Shown: positions 1-12,112, counted from the stretch's first letter. The stretch: 64,000 nucleotides of DNA from Phialocephala subalpina (GCA_900073065.1 FJOG01000037.1:42214-106213); one strand, 5' to 3'. The notes: a model not told the origin generated them from the sequence alone. Translations and numbers: made by a program.

Positions 1-231
1 GCTGTTGTCGTCCTCATGGGGCTGAGTTACATGGCGAGCTTTGGGCTGAGCTTCAGTATCATGCCTTGGCTTCGGTCCCAGGGATATGCGGGAACCAACA
101 TTCAGATTGGGTTGATGATTTTGGTCGTGGGATGTATTGGTGTTCCAATTTCGTTCTGGGGAAAAAGGCTCCGACAGTACATCCATGGGAGTTGGGCGTT
201 CCATGAGGAAGGTGCATTGAGGCCGCGTTAA
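1..231 (+). CDS. MFS transporter, C-terminal end (5' truncated by window)
   Basis: The frame is open from base 1 and ends in TAA at 229-231; about 77 codons are visible. The peptide has two hydrophobic stretches, one ending near the sequence SFSIMPWLRSQGY and one running through IGLMILVVGCIGVPISFWG. A short basic cytoplasmic tail (KRLRQYIHGSW) follows. This is the usual ending of a fungal major facilitator superfamily transporter: last transmembrane helices, then a K/R-rich tail. Substrate and subfamily cannot be told from this fragment. The true start and the catalytic part lie upstream of the window. Confidence 0.6.
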   Translation, partial: AVVVLMGLSYMASFGLSFSIMPWLRSQGYAGTNIQIGLMILVVGCIGVPISFWGKRLRQYIHGSWAFHEEGALRPR

Positions 232-1771
232 GTCTTGGTTGTTCCTTGCCCGCATTGCTTACTGTCTTATACTTTATACTTCTCGTATAGACTAATTATA
301 ATTGTTCCTTGCTGTTTCACCTGAATCCTAACCCATTCTTGCGTGGCCACCAAACGGCAGCGCACGTAATCCCCACACGCCCACCTTCACAAGCAAAGCC
401 TCCACCACCTCACCTCTGCTCGCCAACGCCCAGCAGCTCGAATTCTTAGCACCATCTGTGTGCTTTTGAAATGGGTCATATCCTGGTAGTACTATTGAGA
501 TTATCAACTCCTAGCGAGCAGGATCACAGAGCCGGAACGGGTTCCCTGATATCAGAATAACTCGACACACCACCTCTACAGTGGCGAAGGAGAGAATTAA
601 AGGAAATGAGATCAAGGGGCAAGTCGGACAAGGCGGATGAGGCGGTGGATGAGGCGGACGAGGTGGATAAGGTGGACGAGGCGGATATTTATCAATTGGC
701 CCTAAAGCATTGAAGCCGAATCGGAGTTGGCCTTTGATAAACGCCAATTTTCAGCTCCTTGCTTCTCCAAACCCGTTGTTAGATTCATCATTTGCCCCCG
801 AAAAGCGCTCTCCGCATTACCCACCCCTCCGAACCGAAACCTAACCGTCACCCGTTTCTCTTCGTATTTTGCCAAGGTATCCTTGACAGCATTGACTTTG
901 TCATGGAAAGATTACTTCTTATCGGTCCTGAGGGAAGATCAGCTAAGTATTTTGCAATTTATTCACTCACGGCTTGCCTTGAACCAACTCGAATATCCGT
1001 CTGTATACGTACAATGCCATTGTCGTGAAGCATTCAATGGGCCTGGCCGATGATTTGCATGACTTCCTCCCACGACCCCTCTGCCAAAAACGTCAATGCC
1101 TTATTGCGGTCATGATGGGTCGAGGGTGGACAAACCAACAGTCGTGCCAGCAGAATGCATGACATACTTCAATCCGCTTCCTTTCAATAGCCTTTGGATC
1201 TCCGCAGCTTCCTAGGATGCCGACACGCCTATACTAAGCTTTCTAAAGGGAGGGTTAACACTACCGTAAGTAGCAAGCTCGGCAGTCCGTGGGTGATCTT
1301 ACTGGAATGAGGTAGAAATCTGCAACATAAGCTTCTGGGGTTTTCCGAGTTGACATCGCCATGGTTAGGGGAGAGGCATAGTCGTTTTGTGGCGAGAGAG
1401 CTGGCTCGAGGGCATCTAGAAGAGAGTCGTGAGATAGTTCGATGGAGCATAAAGAGCTGTCGGGTCTGATGGAATTGCAAGTGAGAGTGAGGTGGCGGGG
1501 CGCGCGCCCCTGCGTGCCTGGGGTTACTGCCGGTTTTTTTTCACCCCAATCTTGGAACAATACTGCACCATCTTAGGGTTAAATGCACCAAGCCTTCCAT
1601 TGAACTTGCAAAGTGAGCCCCGAGATACCAAACTTCCGGCTTGAACACATAACCATTTTCCGATATGTGTTTCACGCCATGCTCTCTCGTCCAGTCTATT
1701 AATACCCCATACGCCAGACTTGCCTCGCTTTACTGTCCCACCCCCTCCAGTGCCTCTCCAACGGCGGATTA
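232..1771. other. Intergenic, with a low-complexity GGC-GGA tract
   Basis: I see no supportable gene here. Bases 629-686 are an imperfect tandem run built on a GAGGCGGAT-like 9-mer; its minus strand would read as a Pro-rich peptide, which I regard as artefactual. Bases 503-566 match a stretch at 38628-38696 and are listed separately as a dispersed repeat. Confidence 0.5.
503..566 (+). repeat. Diverged dispersed repeat, copy A
   Basis: This stretch contains TCAACTCCTAGCGAG and CGGAACGGGTTC. It aligns with 38628-38696, which has TCAACTCCTGGCGAG and AGAACGGGTTC, at roughly three quarters identity by eye. Both copies follow a C-rich tract containing CTCACC and CTCTGCTCGCC words. It may be an old transposon remnant; no coding potential is visible. 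Confidence 0.4.
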
Positions 1772-2715
1772 ATGACCATGGCATCGGCGCCTTCAAGTCT
1801 CTCCTGTCAGGCAGTAAGGTTACATCTTAATTGGGACGGCACGATTTCGCTCACAGGCACCCTCGCAACCGTCGCACTTATTGGTTACGCTAAGAACTCT
1901 CACAAGGCAATGCCTCCATGGTCTCACTTCTTAGAAACATATATGTCTAATATTGTGGCACATACAGCTTTGTACGAACCACGAAAAGAAGACAGAAGGG
2001 CGTTGCAAGAGGAGTTTTCATGGCTAGAGAGTCTCACGGCCATTGAGCGCGCAAGTGTTCAACGGGTTGAGGCTGCCGGCATCTTTGCCTCCATCACGAC
2101 TGAAGATATTAAGCTATCGCTAAGGACTTTTCAACGCGGCAAGAAACACAGCTAATATCTGGCTTGAAAGAGTTGCTCCAAAGATTGCATGAGACAGGCG
2201 GATACGCCAGTAGTATCAGCGTCAACTGGAGTGGCGAGTTTATTAGAGCATTTCTCAGAACGACCATGGCAGCCGAAGGCTGGAAATCTCCATCCGTTGC
2301 GGTCTATGCCAACGAGATTATTTCTGGTGGCAATGGAAAGATGGGTCGTCATTTCGCGGATGATGATAGGAGAATATGGACGGCAGGCGACAAGAAAAGA
2401 GTGCTGGCGGAAACAGTCAAGGTCCAAGATCAAGGCGTCGGAGGGAAGAATGTTTATGTTGGGGATAGCGTGACGGACTTGGACTGCCTACTTTTTGTTG
2501 ATATAGGAATATGTATAAGAGGCGAGTCCATGGATGATGGCTAGAATTTGTTGAGCGACACATTAGCTTGACTCGAGATTCCTTGCCGATGGATAGGAGA
2601 ATATCGTGAAGCGCATGAGAAAAATGAGCAGCCTTTGGAATCATTCCCACACGTGCTTTGGTGGGCGCGGGACTTTCAAGAAATCGCCGATCATGTTCCC
2701 TTTCTTCATTGGTGA
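1772..2715 (+). pseudogene. HAD-like phosphatase pseudogene with RIP-type lesions
   Basis: The reading frame resembles fungal haloacid dehalogenase-like hydrolases. The N-terminal nucleophile motif, normally D-W-D-G-T, is here NWDGT. Downstream are the family-like segments SISVNWS, VAVYANEI, IWTAGDKKRVL and YVGDSVTDLDCLL. The nucleophile Asp is replaced by Asn (AAT), a G-to-A change that would abolish catalysis. The frame moves from frame 2 to frame 1 around 2112-2135. In frame 1 there is a TAG at 2542-2544 and a TGA about 24 bases later. Reading through these as CAG and CGA gives a plausible C-terminus ending WARDFQEIADHV, with a stop at 2713-2715. The point changes are C-to-T or G-to-A, as RIP produces. 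The active enzyme would be a cytosolic Mg-dependent phosphatase of unknown substrate. Confidence 0.7.
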
Positions 2716-5200
2716 GTAATTCCGAAGGGTTGTACAACGTCGGTCATGGTGGAACTCGGAAGAACAACGAGGAAATAGAAATGTCACTCGCGACGAGAGT
2801 CAAATGTAATCGACGGAACTCGCTTCAAAGGCTTTACTGTTGGTATGTTTGTAAGGAATAAATCCGAGATAAAGAGAAGTAAACTAAATGCCATCGAAAT
2901 TTATATCACGAGGAAAGTGTAAACGGGCCTCAAGGGAGCCAAAAGGAACTTCTTTATGCATGCTCAAGCTGACTTTGCGGCCGTCTACTGTTGCTCACCA
3001 CTACTCACCCGCTCCCCGTATTCACCTCGCCTTTACTCACCTTAGATCACCCAGTATTACCGATAAAGCAGCTTTGCTCACCTTCCCGGACAGAAACAGA
3101 TTTCGCGCAGATTAAGATTCAAGTTTAATAACCGGTTATTATTTGAAGAAAAAAAAAAAGGATTATTATTTTATAAATTATTATTATATAATCTTTTGAA
3201 TATAAATAAATTGAATTCTTTAAATTTTTGTAATTATATATTATTTGAAAAATTAATTATAATTAAAAATATTAAAATTTAAATATATAAAAATAAATCG
3301 ATTAAAAAAAATCTAATTAATTTAAAAATCAATTACGTATAAATTTGACTATTATTTGATTTTACTTTTTATTTACAAATAATTTTATAGAATCATATTA
3401 TATAAAAATATTTTATTGCGCTTAATTATTTAACCGATTAATTATATTAATTATAATAAAATATTTTTATTAAAAAGTAAACTTAATTATTTGATACTAT
3501 AAATCCTTGGTTATATTACTCCTCTATAAATTAGGTTCCCGGTATTACGTTATATACAAGCAAAATTCAAGATATATCAATATATTCTATATTATGTGAC
3601 CTCAGATCGGGATAATAAAGGTGGTATAAAGGTATTCGACAAATCGGGAGTGGCAGAAGATGCTATTCACCAGTCTACTTCGGAATTCAATGGATTTATT
3701 TCGATAACCACCACTTTCCCTTCACTTCCTCCAACTTTATGTAAATGTAACATCCTAAACACACCCTTCTCTCTCCCTCCCTAAGGTTCAACCCCTCTCC
3801 TGCTTGTCATCTAACCGTCCATCGTAGTTAGTTTTTGCGTGTAGGGAGCCTACAAGAGCTCCTCTGTCGGTACCTGTTCGTGACAACGCTGAAATCCAAA
3901 CCTGAATATGGTGAGGAGGTTCCCTCTGTCGTAATAGGCTTGGCACTGCATATTCCGCCGATTGATTGATTTATTCATACACGGAACCAGCTATCCGTCT
4001 GGAAAGGTATGCCGGAATGGCCCAGCTTTGGCAGCTGTTGACGAAATGCGTCTACCTCAGCAAATGCACCTCACTTCATCACACTTGTGTGACCAGCAAC
4101 CTCCTCCACTGAGCGGTCTGGCTTCTATCTACGCATACATACATATCCGCTGACAGAAGCGCTTTGTTTGTGACCTTGGTATGTGACTCTGACTCGAACT
4201 GTCCTCTTGTGTCTGCGTCCTTAAATACTGGTGGGCTACGGCCACAATAAAGCCATGTTGCAACTCCGCTGGCCACAGCAACCGTGCTTCCACGACCCCC
4301 TGGTCCTCACAAGGGAAATCCTTCCCAACAACGTTCTCTCTCCCCAAATCGTGTGATTGTATGCCCTGTGTGGCCAAGTGGCCGCCGCGTGCTTCGTAAA
4401 TTGGTGATGTTGTTTCGATAAGGGTTCAAGAATTTGTCGGGCAGGACTGCGGTTACAGGGAGTGGTATGCTCTCCCAGATCCATAGAATTGTTTGTGCTG
4501 TGTTTTTGTTGCGCTGTACTGTGTATAATGTTACCGCATCTGAGATCCGGGTAGCCCAATTGAGGTTACTTCGAAGTCCGCTGTCGCTGCGATTTCCGAA
4601 AAGCGTCAGTTTTGCTTTCGCGCGCCACTTTGCTTTCGCAGACTAAAGGGAAAGGCCCCTTTAGGAGTGACGCTAAGGCTTTAGCAGCCGACTATTAACC
4701 TTAACTGATTGCGTCTGCCTCTCGAAATCGCCCGCCCATACTTAAATGTTATCCCCCCGTCAATCAATGGGCACCTGAACATGGGGAGCTGCGCGGGTCG
4801 GTCGGTTGCCACCTCACAAATTTTCTAGGGTAACCATCGATGGGGATATCCGTGCGCAGTGCGTGGGTTGAACCTTGCGGATCGGGCCGCAAATTCGTTT
4901 CACTCAGGCAGCCGCGGTATCTGGATTAGTGGATGAGCATAAATTACTTGCCTTGCAGATCAGGCCACTAACATTGCTCCAAGGCAGCAGTATCGGCGGC
5001 TAGCAAGTGAAGATGCCGCTGGCTCCCAACTAATCTTTATTAAGCATAGTTGCCAAATGACGCCAGTCTCCCCTCGCGACTCCCAATATGTCCATGTACA
5101 ATTCCCAAAGACTAGCGCTTTCACCCACCGATCACCTGCGGCCTTTTGGAACCCAGCGGCAATATAAACCAACTCCTTACCCCTCCTCCTTCTAGTCGAT
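2716..5200. other. Intergenic, including a short AT-rich RIP-like island (about 3117-3600)
   Basis: Bases 3117-3600 are almost pure A/T with few CpA or TpG dinucleotides, as in RIP-eroded repeats. The flanks 2716-3116 and 3600-5200 have normal composition, but I found no gene with coherent exons or a recognisable family. A TATAAA lies near 5163 ahead of the small candidate gene at 5201. Confidence 0.5.
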
Positions 5201-5453
5201 ATGGCCCCGCGTCAAGCAAAAAGAAACATCCAGAAAGCTGGGCAGCAAAGCTCGGTGCCAAAAGACGAAAGTGAGCAAGTCATTCATACCGGTTGTGTAC
5301 TTTAATTGATCGTTTATAGAAGCGCGGCCACAAGGGATCAAGAAAAAACGACCACAGCTTTCTTCTCGTAGAAGCGCACGACTACAACGCCGACAGGAAC
5401 TAACGATAACAAGCTTGCAATTTCCACATGCTCTCCTTCCCAGTCTCTCGTAG
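5201..5453 (+). CDS. Possible small basic protein (two exons)
   Basis: Proposed exons are 5201-5270 and 5320-5453, giving 67 residues. The 49-bp intron starts GTGAGC, ends TTATAG and keeps phase. The ATG is about 38 bp downstream of a TATAAA. The product is very basic, with KKKRPQLSSRRSARLQRRQE in the middle, suggesting a nuclear or nucleic-acid-associated peptide. I do not recognise a family. The stop may be a decayed codon or the gene may have further exons, because basic sequence runs right up to it. It could equally be non-coding DNA that happens to look spliced. The neighbour downstream is the KCH transporter on the same strand. Confidence 0.3.
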
Positions 5454-6138
5454 GAGATTTTCCCGGAATCCAGTTCGCGCAAGTAGGGAGAAGAACCGAA
5501 GGTGCATTCATGGTGGCGGTAGGTTTATCAGTTGGAGGTCACGTGGAACACTAAGTGGGTCCTCGTTTTATGTGTATATAGTCTCAGCTTCCCCCTTTCT
5601 TAAATCTACAGTCGATTCCATCTCACAAGGTTGAACGATCGCAGGTTGAGCGGTTAGTGCGATACTACAGTACTGAACAGTAGACCCCTCCTGTTCTCAT
5701 TCAACGCGATCAGGCTTGCGTTCACGTTCCAGGCTTCCTATTCGGACTTCACTTTAAGGTTTGCGCGAAACCTCGGATGGCGTTTTGTGGATACCAGCAT
5801 CTCGGATTTTCTCGTATATGTCTCAGGCGACACTGGATATCTAGTGGCCCAGGTAGCCAAGATGGAGGGACGTCCCTTCGCTGCTCTTGATTTAGTTTGG
5901 ACTCCTACATTTACTCGCTGCATACTAACCCTTTTCATTTAAATATTCCCAATTCCAGTCACTACACGAGCGCCAAGGTCGAAGGCAACAAACCTTCGGT
6001 TCATTGACAACTTTAATCGGTTGGGACAGCCCTGGTGCTCCGCACATCGCCCTGAGCGAGACTCTATAGCATTTTCCCTCTGATAAAACCTGGTTCGGAA
6101 CTGGTGCCACCTTGAAAAAGGCTTGCGGACTACACAAG

Positions 6139-7387
6139 ATGGGATTTCGTTTCCAAAAGAGGCGGAGAGCTAAAGAAGAAGAGGATTTCACACCAGAGCA
6201 GAAGTGGTCCTTCGTCGTACGCTCCCTCTCCTCACGCACTTGCTCACCAACTAACCACATCAGGACCTCAACGACTTCAAATGCCAATCCTACTTCACCT
6301 ACTTCGGCTACGGCGTGCTCTGGTACAACCTTATCATATCCATCGCCTGCTACCTAATCGATCTCTACATCCTCCTGAACCTCCTCTTCTTCAACCACTG
6401 GTCCTCCTCCTTCCAACCTTACATCCCCTTCCATCTCTCTCGCTGGATCTTCCTTATCGGAATCCTCTTCTCCTGGGCCAATCTCGCACATGAGCATCGG
6501 CGAGCGTGGAGGATTATTGAGCGGGATGGAGTGGCAGAAAGTTATTTGGATAGTTTGGCGTTTAGGTTGCAGAGTTTGAGATATGGGGAGGGAAAGGGGT
6601 GGAAGAGGTTTTTGGTGTTTGCGGAGCTGACAAGGAGTAAGAAGGGGGTGGATTATATTGCGCTTTTTACGCAATTTGCTATCCAAAGTGAGTAATCTCC
6701 ATCCACCTATCCATCTCTAACATATATTTACTCGTTGCTAATTTTCTCATAGCTCGAGTCCGAGTCCTTTTCTGCTTCGTCCCCCTCCAAATTATCAACA
6801 TCTCAACCCTCTACTCCGCCTTCACCTCCAAACTTCAGGCCTCCACCGCCTCCCAAATCTTCGTAAACATGGAACTGCTCTGGAAAGAACACATCTTCCA
6901 AGCTGCGGTGTTCACAGCCATGCTCTTCACATTCTTCATCTGGGTATTTGATCTTTTCAGTTTAGCACTAGCGGGCTTTTGTTCACTGTTTTTGAGATGT
7001 TATCTACCGAAAGAGGAGTTGAAGGATGGGGGGTTGAGGGGCTATTGTAAGAGGAAGATTAATAGGAGGTTGCATGTTATTTTTGAGGGGATGGTGAAGG
7101 GGAGGGAGGAGGAAGGGAGTGGGAGTGGGAGTGAGGAGAAAGAGGATAGGGAGGTGATCCTTACACAGATTCGTGATTCGTTCAGGAATTTGCCTCGTCC
7201 GCCAATCGCAAGAGCTGAGAGTTCGAATGCGGGCTCGCTGCAGAGAGATACATCACCCGCAGCTTCAGCGACGATCGAGCTTAGGCCATTATCGCGGACT
7301 GCTACCTCATCCTCTTTAAGGTCAAGTCAAAATCAGAGATCTGGCCCATCGTCAGATAGGGAGACCGAAATTAGGAGGTTTGTATGA
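6139..7387 (+). CDS. KCH-family low-affinity K+ transporter (Kch1/Prm6-like)
   Basis: Exons are 6139-6216, 6264-6687 and 6753-7387 (378 residues). Introns are 47 and 65 bp; the first has a CTAAC branch site, and both keep phase. The N-terminal motif FTPEQKWSFV then DLNDFKC is typical of fungal KCH proteins (PF16944), plasma-membrane proteins needed for low-affinity K+ uptake during pheromone response or stress. Hydrophobic segments follow near residues 35-65, 75-95, 165-190 and 215-250. Family motifs visible are GVAESYLDSLAFRLQS, RFLVFAELTRSKKG and LRGYCKRKINRRL. The C-terminal about 100 residues are Ser/Arg-rich and probably cytosolic and disordered. The start is the ATG just before GFRFQKRRR, because the first splice phase depends on it. 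Confidence 0.85.
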
Positions 7388-7660
7388 TTCGGCGGCAGAT
7401 ATCGGAGAGCGTCGTTGTCAACAAGAGTGAAATGGTGTATTGCCAAGTGAGTCGTGAATTCTCAACCACTGTTTGGAAACTCTTCGCTTCCGCTGAGTCA
7501 TCATTCAAACATCGGTGCATTGTTTGGGAATTCGCTGCTCGCTACCAACTCAGCATTTATCAATCATTTGGAATTCGTTCCCACGACCATGCCCGTGTCC
7601 CACTTCATCTGGCCATAATATCCACAGCAACACTAGTGAACTACTCAGTACTATTTCAAG

Positions 7661-8614
7661 ATGACAGGCTACAAATGTGTTTCTGGGCTTTCTAGACAGT
7701 TCGACTGTCAAAGAAGTCTCTGGACCATCCCACCAACAGATCGACAGTATCTTCCAGGCGTGTAAGTCTCCTATAGAATCTGCGATGAACAGACTACTAA
7801 GTTGCCTCTTGTCCGTCACCATCGAGTCGAGATACGCCGCGGAGATGTATCCTCTAATCCTATCATCATACTCGAAGATAGCCCTTCCGTTACCAACGTG
7901 CCTGATGCCAACACCCCACCCCAGAGTCCTCCGCTGGAGAAACGTCCCCGGCCAGATTACACGGGAATGGCGACGCGGGGTTCAGGCAGAAACAAGAGCC
8001 CTTCAGCAAAACATCGAGGTGGATCTCGTCAGAATTCCCCACAAGGGAGATCGACTCGTTCAGACTCTCGGACGGACACAACCACAGTGCTACCGCATCC
8101 CAAGGCACCCCCGGTTCAGTTGAATTCCGTCAACCCCTAGTCCGTTATACTAGAAGAGAATTCCCCGCAACCATGTAATAACACGGCCCCGGTTGACATT
8201 CATCTGCCAGTTAAGAGACCAGTCTCTACCGCTGAGGAGAATCCGCAGCATGTCTCGCTAGCTCCGGAGACGTTCCCAGCTGACGAAAAAGCAGACCCTG
8301 TTGTTTCTACTGATGAGTTGGTGACTACATCGGAGACTGCAACGGGATTAGCAAGCTCCATCTTAAGCTCATCGTCCGAGGCGGATACACAGCTTGAATT
8401 CCTGGATCAAACCTGCCCTCTTGTGGCCTGCACACATCCAGAACCCGCCGATGGCAAGCTGAGCCCAAATGTTAGTGGATGTACCCTTGAGATAACTCAG
8501 CAAACCTCACTCGATGTGCTAGATCAGACAACATCAACTCATTGCCCGGCTTGGCACGATTTGACGATAAGATCGCCCCCGATCACGTCGCAAACGAATA
8601 CAGACCAGCCCTGA
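7661..8614 (+). pseudogene. Unknown protein-coding frame interrupted by RIP-type stops
   Basis: One frame stays open from ATG 7661 to 8614 apart from TAA at 7763-7765 and TAG at 8138-8140. Both are explained by a single C-to-T change from CAA or CAG. The N-terminus includes RQFDCQRSLWTIPPTDRQYL. The centre is Pro/Ser/Arg-rich (SPPLEKRPRPDYTG, then SRQNSPQGR). The rest is Ser/Thr/Glu-rich, like a disordered nuclear protein. A terminal TGA at 8612-8614 may itself be a former CGA. A GTAAGT at 7762 could tempt an intron call, but no acceptor within normal distance restores the frame. I do not recognise the family. It sits between the KCH gene and the 9.3-kb AT island. Confidence 0.5.
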
Positions 8615-9290
8615 AACAAATACATTTGGGCCCTTCTTAACTTCTTGCAGCCCGCGAGCGCCTCTTGGGCAGACTCAAACTAATGGCGAACTCCAAGCAG
8701 CAATTAGATCTGAGTCATCGTGTCGAGTCTCCTACGCTGGGAAGATACCAAGGGAGCCGCACCGGGGATGGTGATTGGAGAGAGGATATGATACTCATAT
8801 TACGGATTTCTATCCTACTACTAAATAGGATGCGCCGGCACTCGCTGACGGTGGTTCTTGAAACCTCTGCGCTTTAGTCCGGTTGCTTTCTTATGCGGTT
8901 TTTGTAAAGTGATGCGGAAGCTATGCCAAAATTTGATTTGGGATTAAGTGGACTGCTCCCGATGGAAAGGAATTCCTATCCCGTTGCTCATCAAACAAAG
9001 GAGATTCGTCAACATCCTCATTCTCATCACGGGCCCTCTACCCAGTTCACAAAAGCCAACCCATCAAACAACCTGCTACGCCTTGCTCAATCGTCCATTC
9101 TTGCTCGGACCAGCATTCTATTCAGCCTGTGGACATTGTCCTCAACAGAAGCCGCAACCTCGCAGCTTCAAGCGGTTATCTTCACCCCTGTCAACCCCAC
9201 GATTTGGAAGTCCTTAGAAACCTTAGTACTTTGGGATAACACGAACAATTTGGTCCGTCGTAATATAGTTGCTATCCTAAGACTCCGGAT
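8615..9290. other. Possible 3' continuation of the broken gene; decayed coding-like sequence
   Basis: Several frames show short open stretches separated by stops of the TAG/TGA/TAA type expected from RIP. One stretch at 8790-8825 encodes DTHITDFYPTTK, followed by TAG. No single model is convincing. Composition then drops into the AT island at about 9291. Confidence 0.35.
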
Positions 9291-11590
9291 CCTTCGAATA
9301 TTAATTGATAGTCTACTAATTAATAATTTTACTCGGATAATAAATATTAAATAATAATATTATTAAGAATATTAATATTGCGTCAAAAATATAAATAAAT
9401 AGATAAATTATTTATTATTATTAGAATTTCTTTTAAAGATTATTAATTATAATAATTAGCTTAGGGTTAAAACCCTAATTATATTCTATTAATTATAGAA
9501 ATAACTAAGGAAATCTCCTTTTCTTAAATTATAATAATAAAATTTTTATTTTGAGTATTATAATTTTTATTATAATTTTATATAATATTATAATTACTTT
9601 TTTAATTTATTAATTAGTTTATTTCTAATTTCTTTTTTTGTAATGCAATTTATTATTTATAATTACTTTTTAAATTTTAAATTTTTTTTTTTAATTTTTA
9701 TATTTTTAATTTTTATTATATCGATTAATTCTTCTTAAAAATTATCGAACTATAATAAAATACTTAAAAACTCTTTTATAATTATTCTTCTAATATATAA
9801 TCAAATAATCAAATAATAATTTTATAAAATTATTTTTTATAATTTTTTAAAAATTTAAAAATTTATTAATTTATTTTAAACCTATTTATAAAAATTACTT
9901 TTAAAGTTTTTATTCCTTCAATTTAATATCTTTTGTTTATTTAATTTTATTATAATATTCTTTAAATTAATTTAATTAATTTATATATATATTAGTATTT
10001 TTTCGAAAAACTTTCGAAGAATTCTTAGTAAATAAATAATTTCTCTTATAAATTAAATTCTTTTATTCTAATAAAACATTTAATATTAATATGATTTTTA
10101 TTTTGATTATAATAATAGAATTTGGTTTTATATATATTAATCGAATATTTGGTTTATAATATAATATTATTATAAAATTATATTATAAAAAATATTTTAT
10201 TAATATAATTAAAAGAGAATATTAAATCCTTAATTATTTTTTTATTAAAAAACTTTTAAACGATTTATTTTAATTTTCTCTTTAGAATAAAAATCTTTAT
10301 AATATCGAAAAAATCGAAAAGAATAAATTCTTTCGAGAAAATAAAATTAAAGAAATTCTAAAAACTTTTTTAACTTTTTTTTAATTATTCTAATAATTAT
10401 ACTTTAAATTTTAAAACTTTACTAATTCGATTTTTCTTATTTATTAGATTTTCTTTTATTCTTTTTAATTATATATATATTATAAACTTTATAATAAATT
10501 ATTATTAATAAATTCATAATAATAAAAAATTTATAAAATTATTTAATTATATTATTTAGTATTATTATTAGTTTTTGATTATTAATAATAGTGGTAATAA
10601 TAATTATAATTAATAACTATAAATTAATAATAATATATTCGAGTATTTCTTTTTATATTTTAAAATTAATTTAAAAGTAAATTTCCAAGAAATTAATTCT
10701 TATTATTAAAGTAAATAAAAAGAGAATTTATTAAATATTAATTTTAATTTAATAAATATATAGAATAAAAAAAAGAGAATATTAAATTTTATATATATTT
10801 TTAATTATATTTATTTTTAAAATTTAAATTTATATAAATATTATTATTAAAAAATTATATATTCTTTTTAAAAACTTTTAATAATTCGAAAAATATTTCA
10901 AATATTAATATTAATATATTAAATTTTTTTAAATATATAAATAATAAATACAAAATATTATATTATTTTTATAAATATTTTTATTTATTTATTTATAATT
11001 TATAATTAAATTTTTAGTTTAATTCTAATTCTAATAATAAATAATTTATAAAAAATAATAAAAAAATATTATAAAATTTTCTTTTTATAAAAATTATATT
11101 TTTTATTAATAAAATAATTAGTAAAAACTAGTAAAAAAATAAAAATATTATAAAAAATATAAAACTTTTCAAAATAATATTTAATATTTTTATAAAAATT
11201 TTATTAAAATTCAATAATTAATATTATTTACTTCGGAATAATATTAAATCGAATTTCGTTTAATATAATTAATCGAAATTATTTTTAATATATTTATAAA
11301 AATGCTATCGCTTTGTTTCTCGTTCAAATAAAGTCTTAGCGCGATTTATATTTCACAAGTGCTCCCCTACTTTCTCTCGTCTCTACGCTTTGGCATTTTG
11401 CTTTATAGGCCTTGCAAAAGCGCCTTTGCGAGGGGCTACCTTTTCTCTATTTAATGATATACTTTTTAAGTTATTAGCCTTTAAATTGCGTTATTTATAA
11501 GGGTTTGAAATTATAAGTAAATTAGTTAATACTTATATTTAGTTGAGGTAACTCGCTTAGAGAAACGTTTTATTACTCCGATGGGTTTTA

Positions 11591-12001
11591 CCAAAATAAT
11601 AATATTTTGAGTTTTATTTTACGAGCCCATATTATATTTATTCTCTTATAGAATTTATAATAAGTTTATATATAGAAAGCTCTCAATTAATAGAATATTT
11701 GCGTAATTAAACTCAAATTAATTCGTTTTTTAATTTCTTTAATATTTGTAATTAAAATTAGAATCGATATAATCGATCGATTTCTTTAAGGCAAATTTTA
11801 TCGGGCAGTAAAAGCTTTGCATATTAATCGCAACTTTTAATGTAAATATCAAAGAAATTAAAAGAGGGATAAATTCGAGTTTAATTGCGCAAATATTCTT
11901 TTAATTATAAGCTTTTTATATATAAGTTTATCGTAAAATTCTATAAGAGAATAAATACGATGCGGGCTTATAAAGTAAAACTCAAAATATTGTTATTTTG
12001 G
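11591..12001. mobile_element. Foldback MITE-like element flanked by TA
   Basis: The left arm begins CCAAAATAATAATATTTTGA and the right arm ends with its diverged complement, ...ATATTGTTATTTTGG. The arms remain complementary for roughly 130-190 bp through segments such as TTTATTCTCTTATAGAATTT. A short centre of about 40 bp separates them. Each end abuts the dinucleotide TA, the target duplicated by Tc1/mariner elements. There is no transposase frame, so it is a non-autonomous element. Mismatches between the arms are mostly transitions, consistent with RIP. Confidence 0.6.
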
Positions 12002-12112
12002 TATTCTTAAGCCTTATAGCTTGAGGCATTTTAGTTTTTTTCGGCCAATCAAATCGCAAATTGAAAACATAATTATTTTCACTTTTATATTTTATAGATT
12101 ATAAATGGAGTT

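Noticed and set aside
511..747. Minus-strand Pro-rich frame (78 codons)
   Set aside because: It is the shadow of a GGC/GGA low-complexity tract; no ATG context, homology or splice support.
3600..4646. Small frames on both strands at 3.6-4.6 kb
   Set aside because: Overlapping opposite-strand frames without splice signals, signal peptides or family motifs.
7760..7792. A 33-bp intron to bypass the TAA in the unknown frame at 7.7 kb
   Set aside because: Too short for this genome (other introns are at least 41 bp); a C-to-T change from CAA explains the stop more simply.
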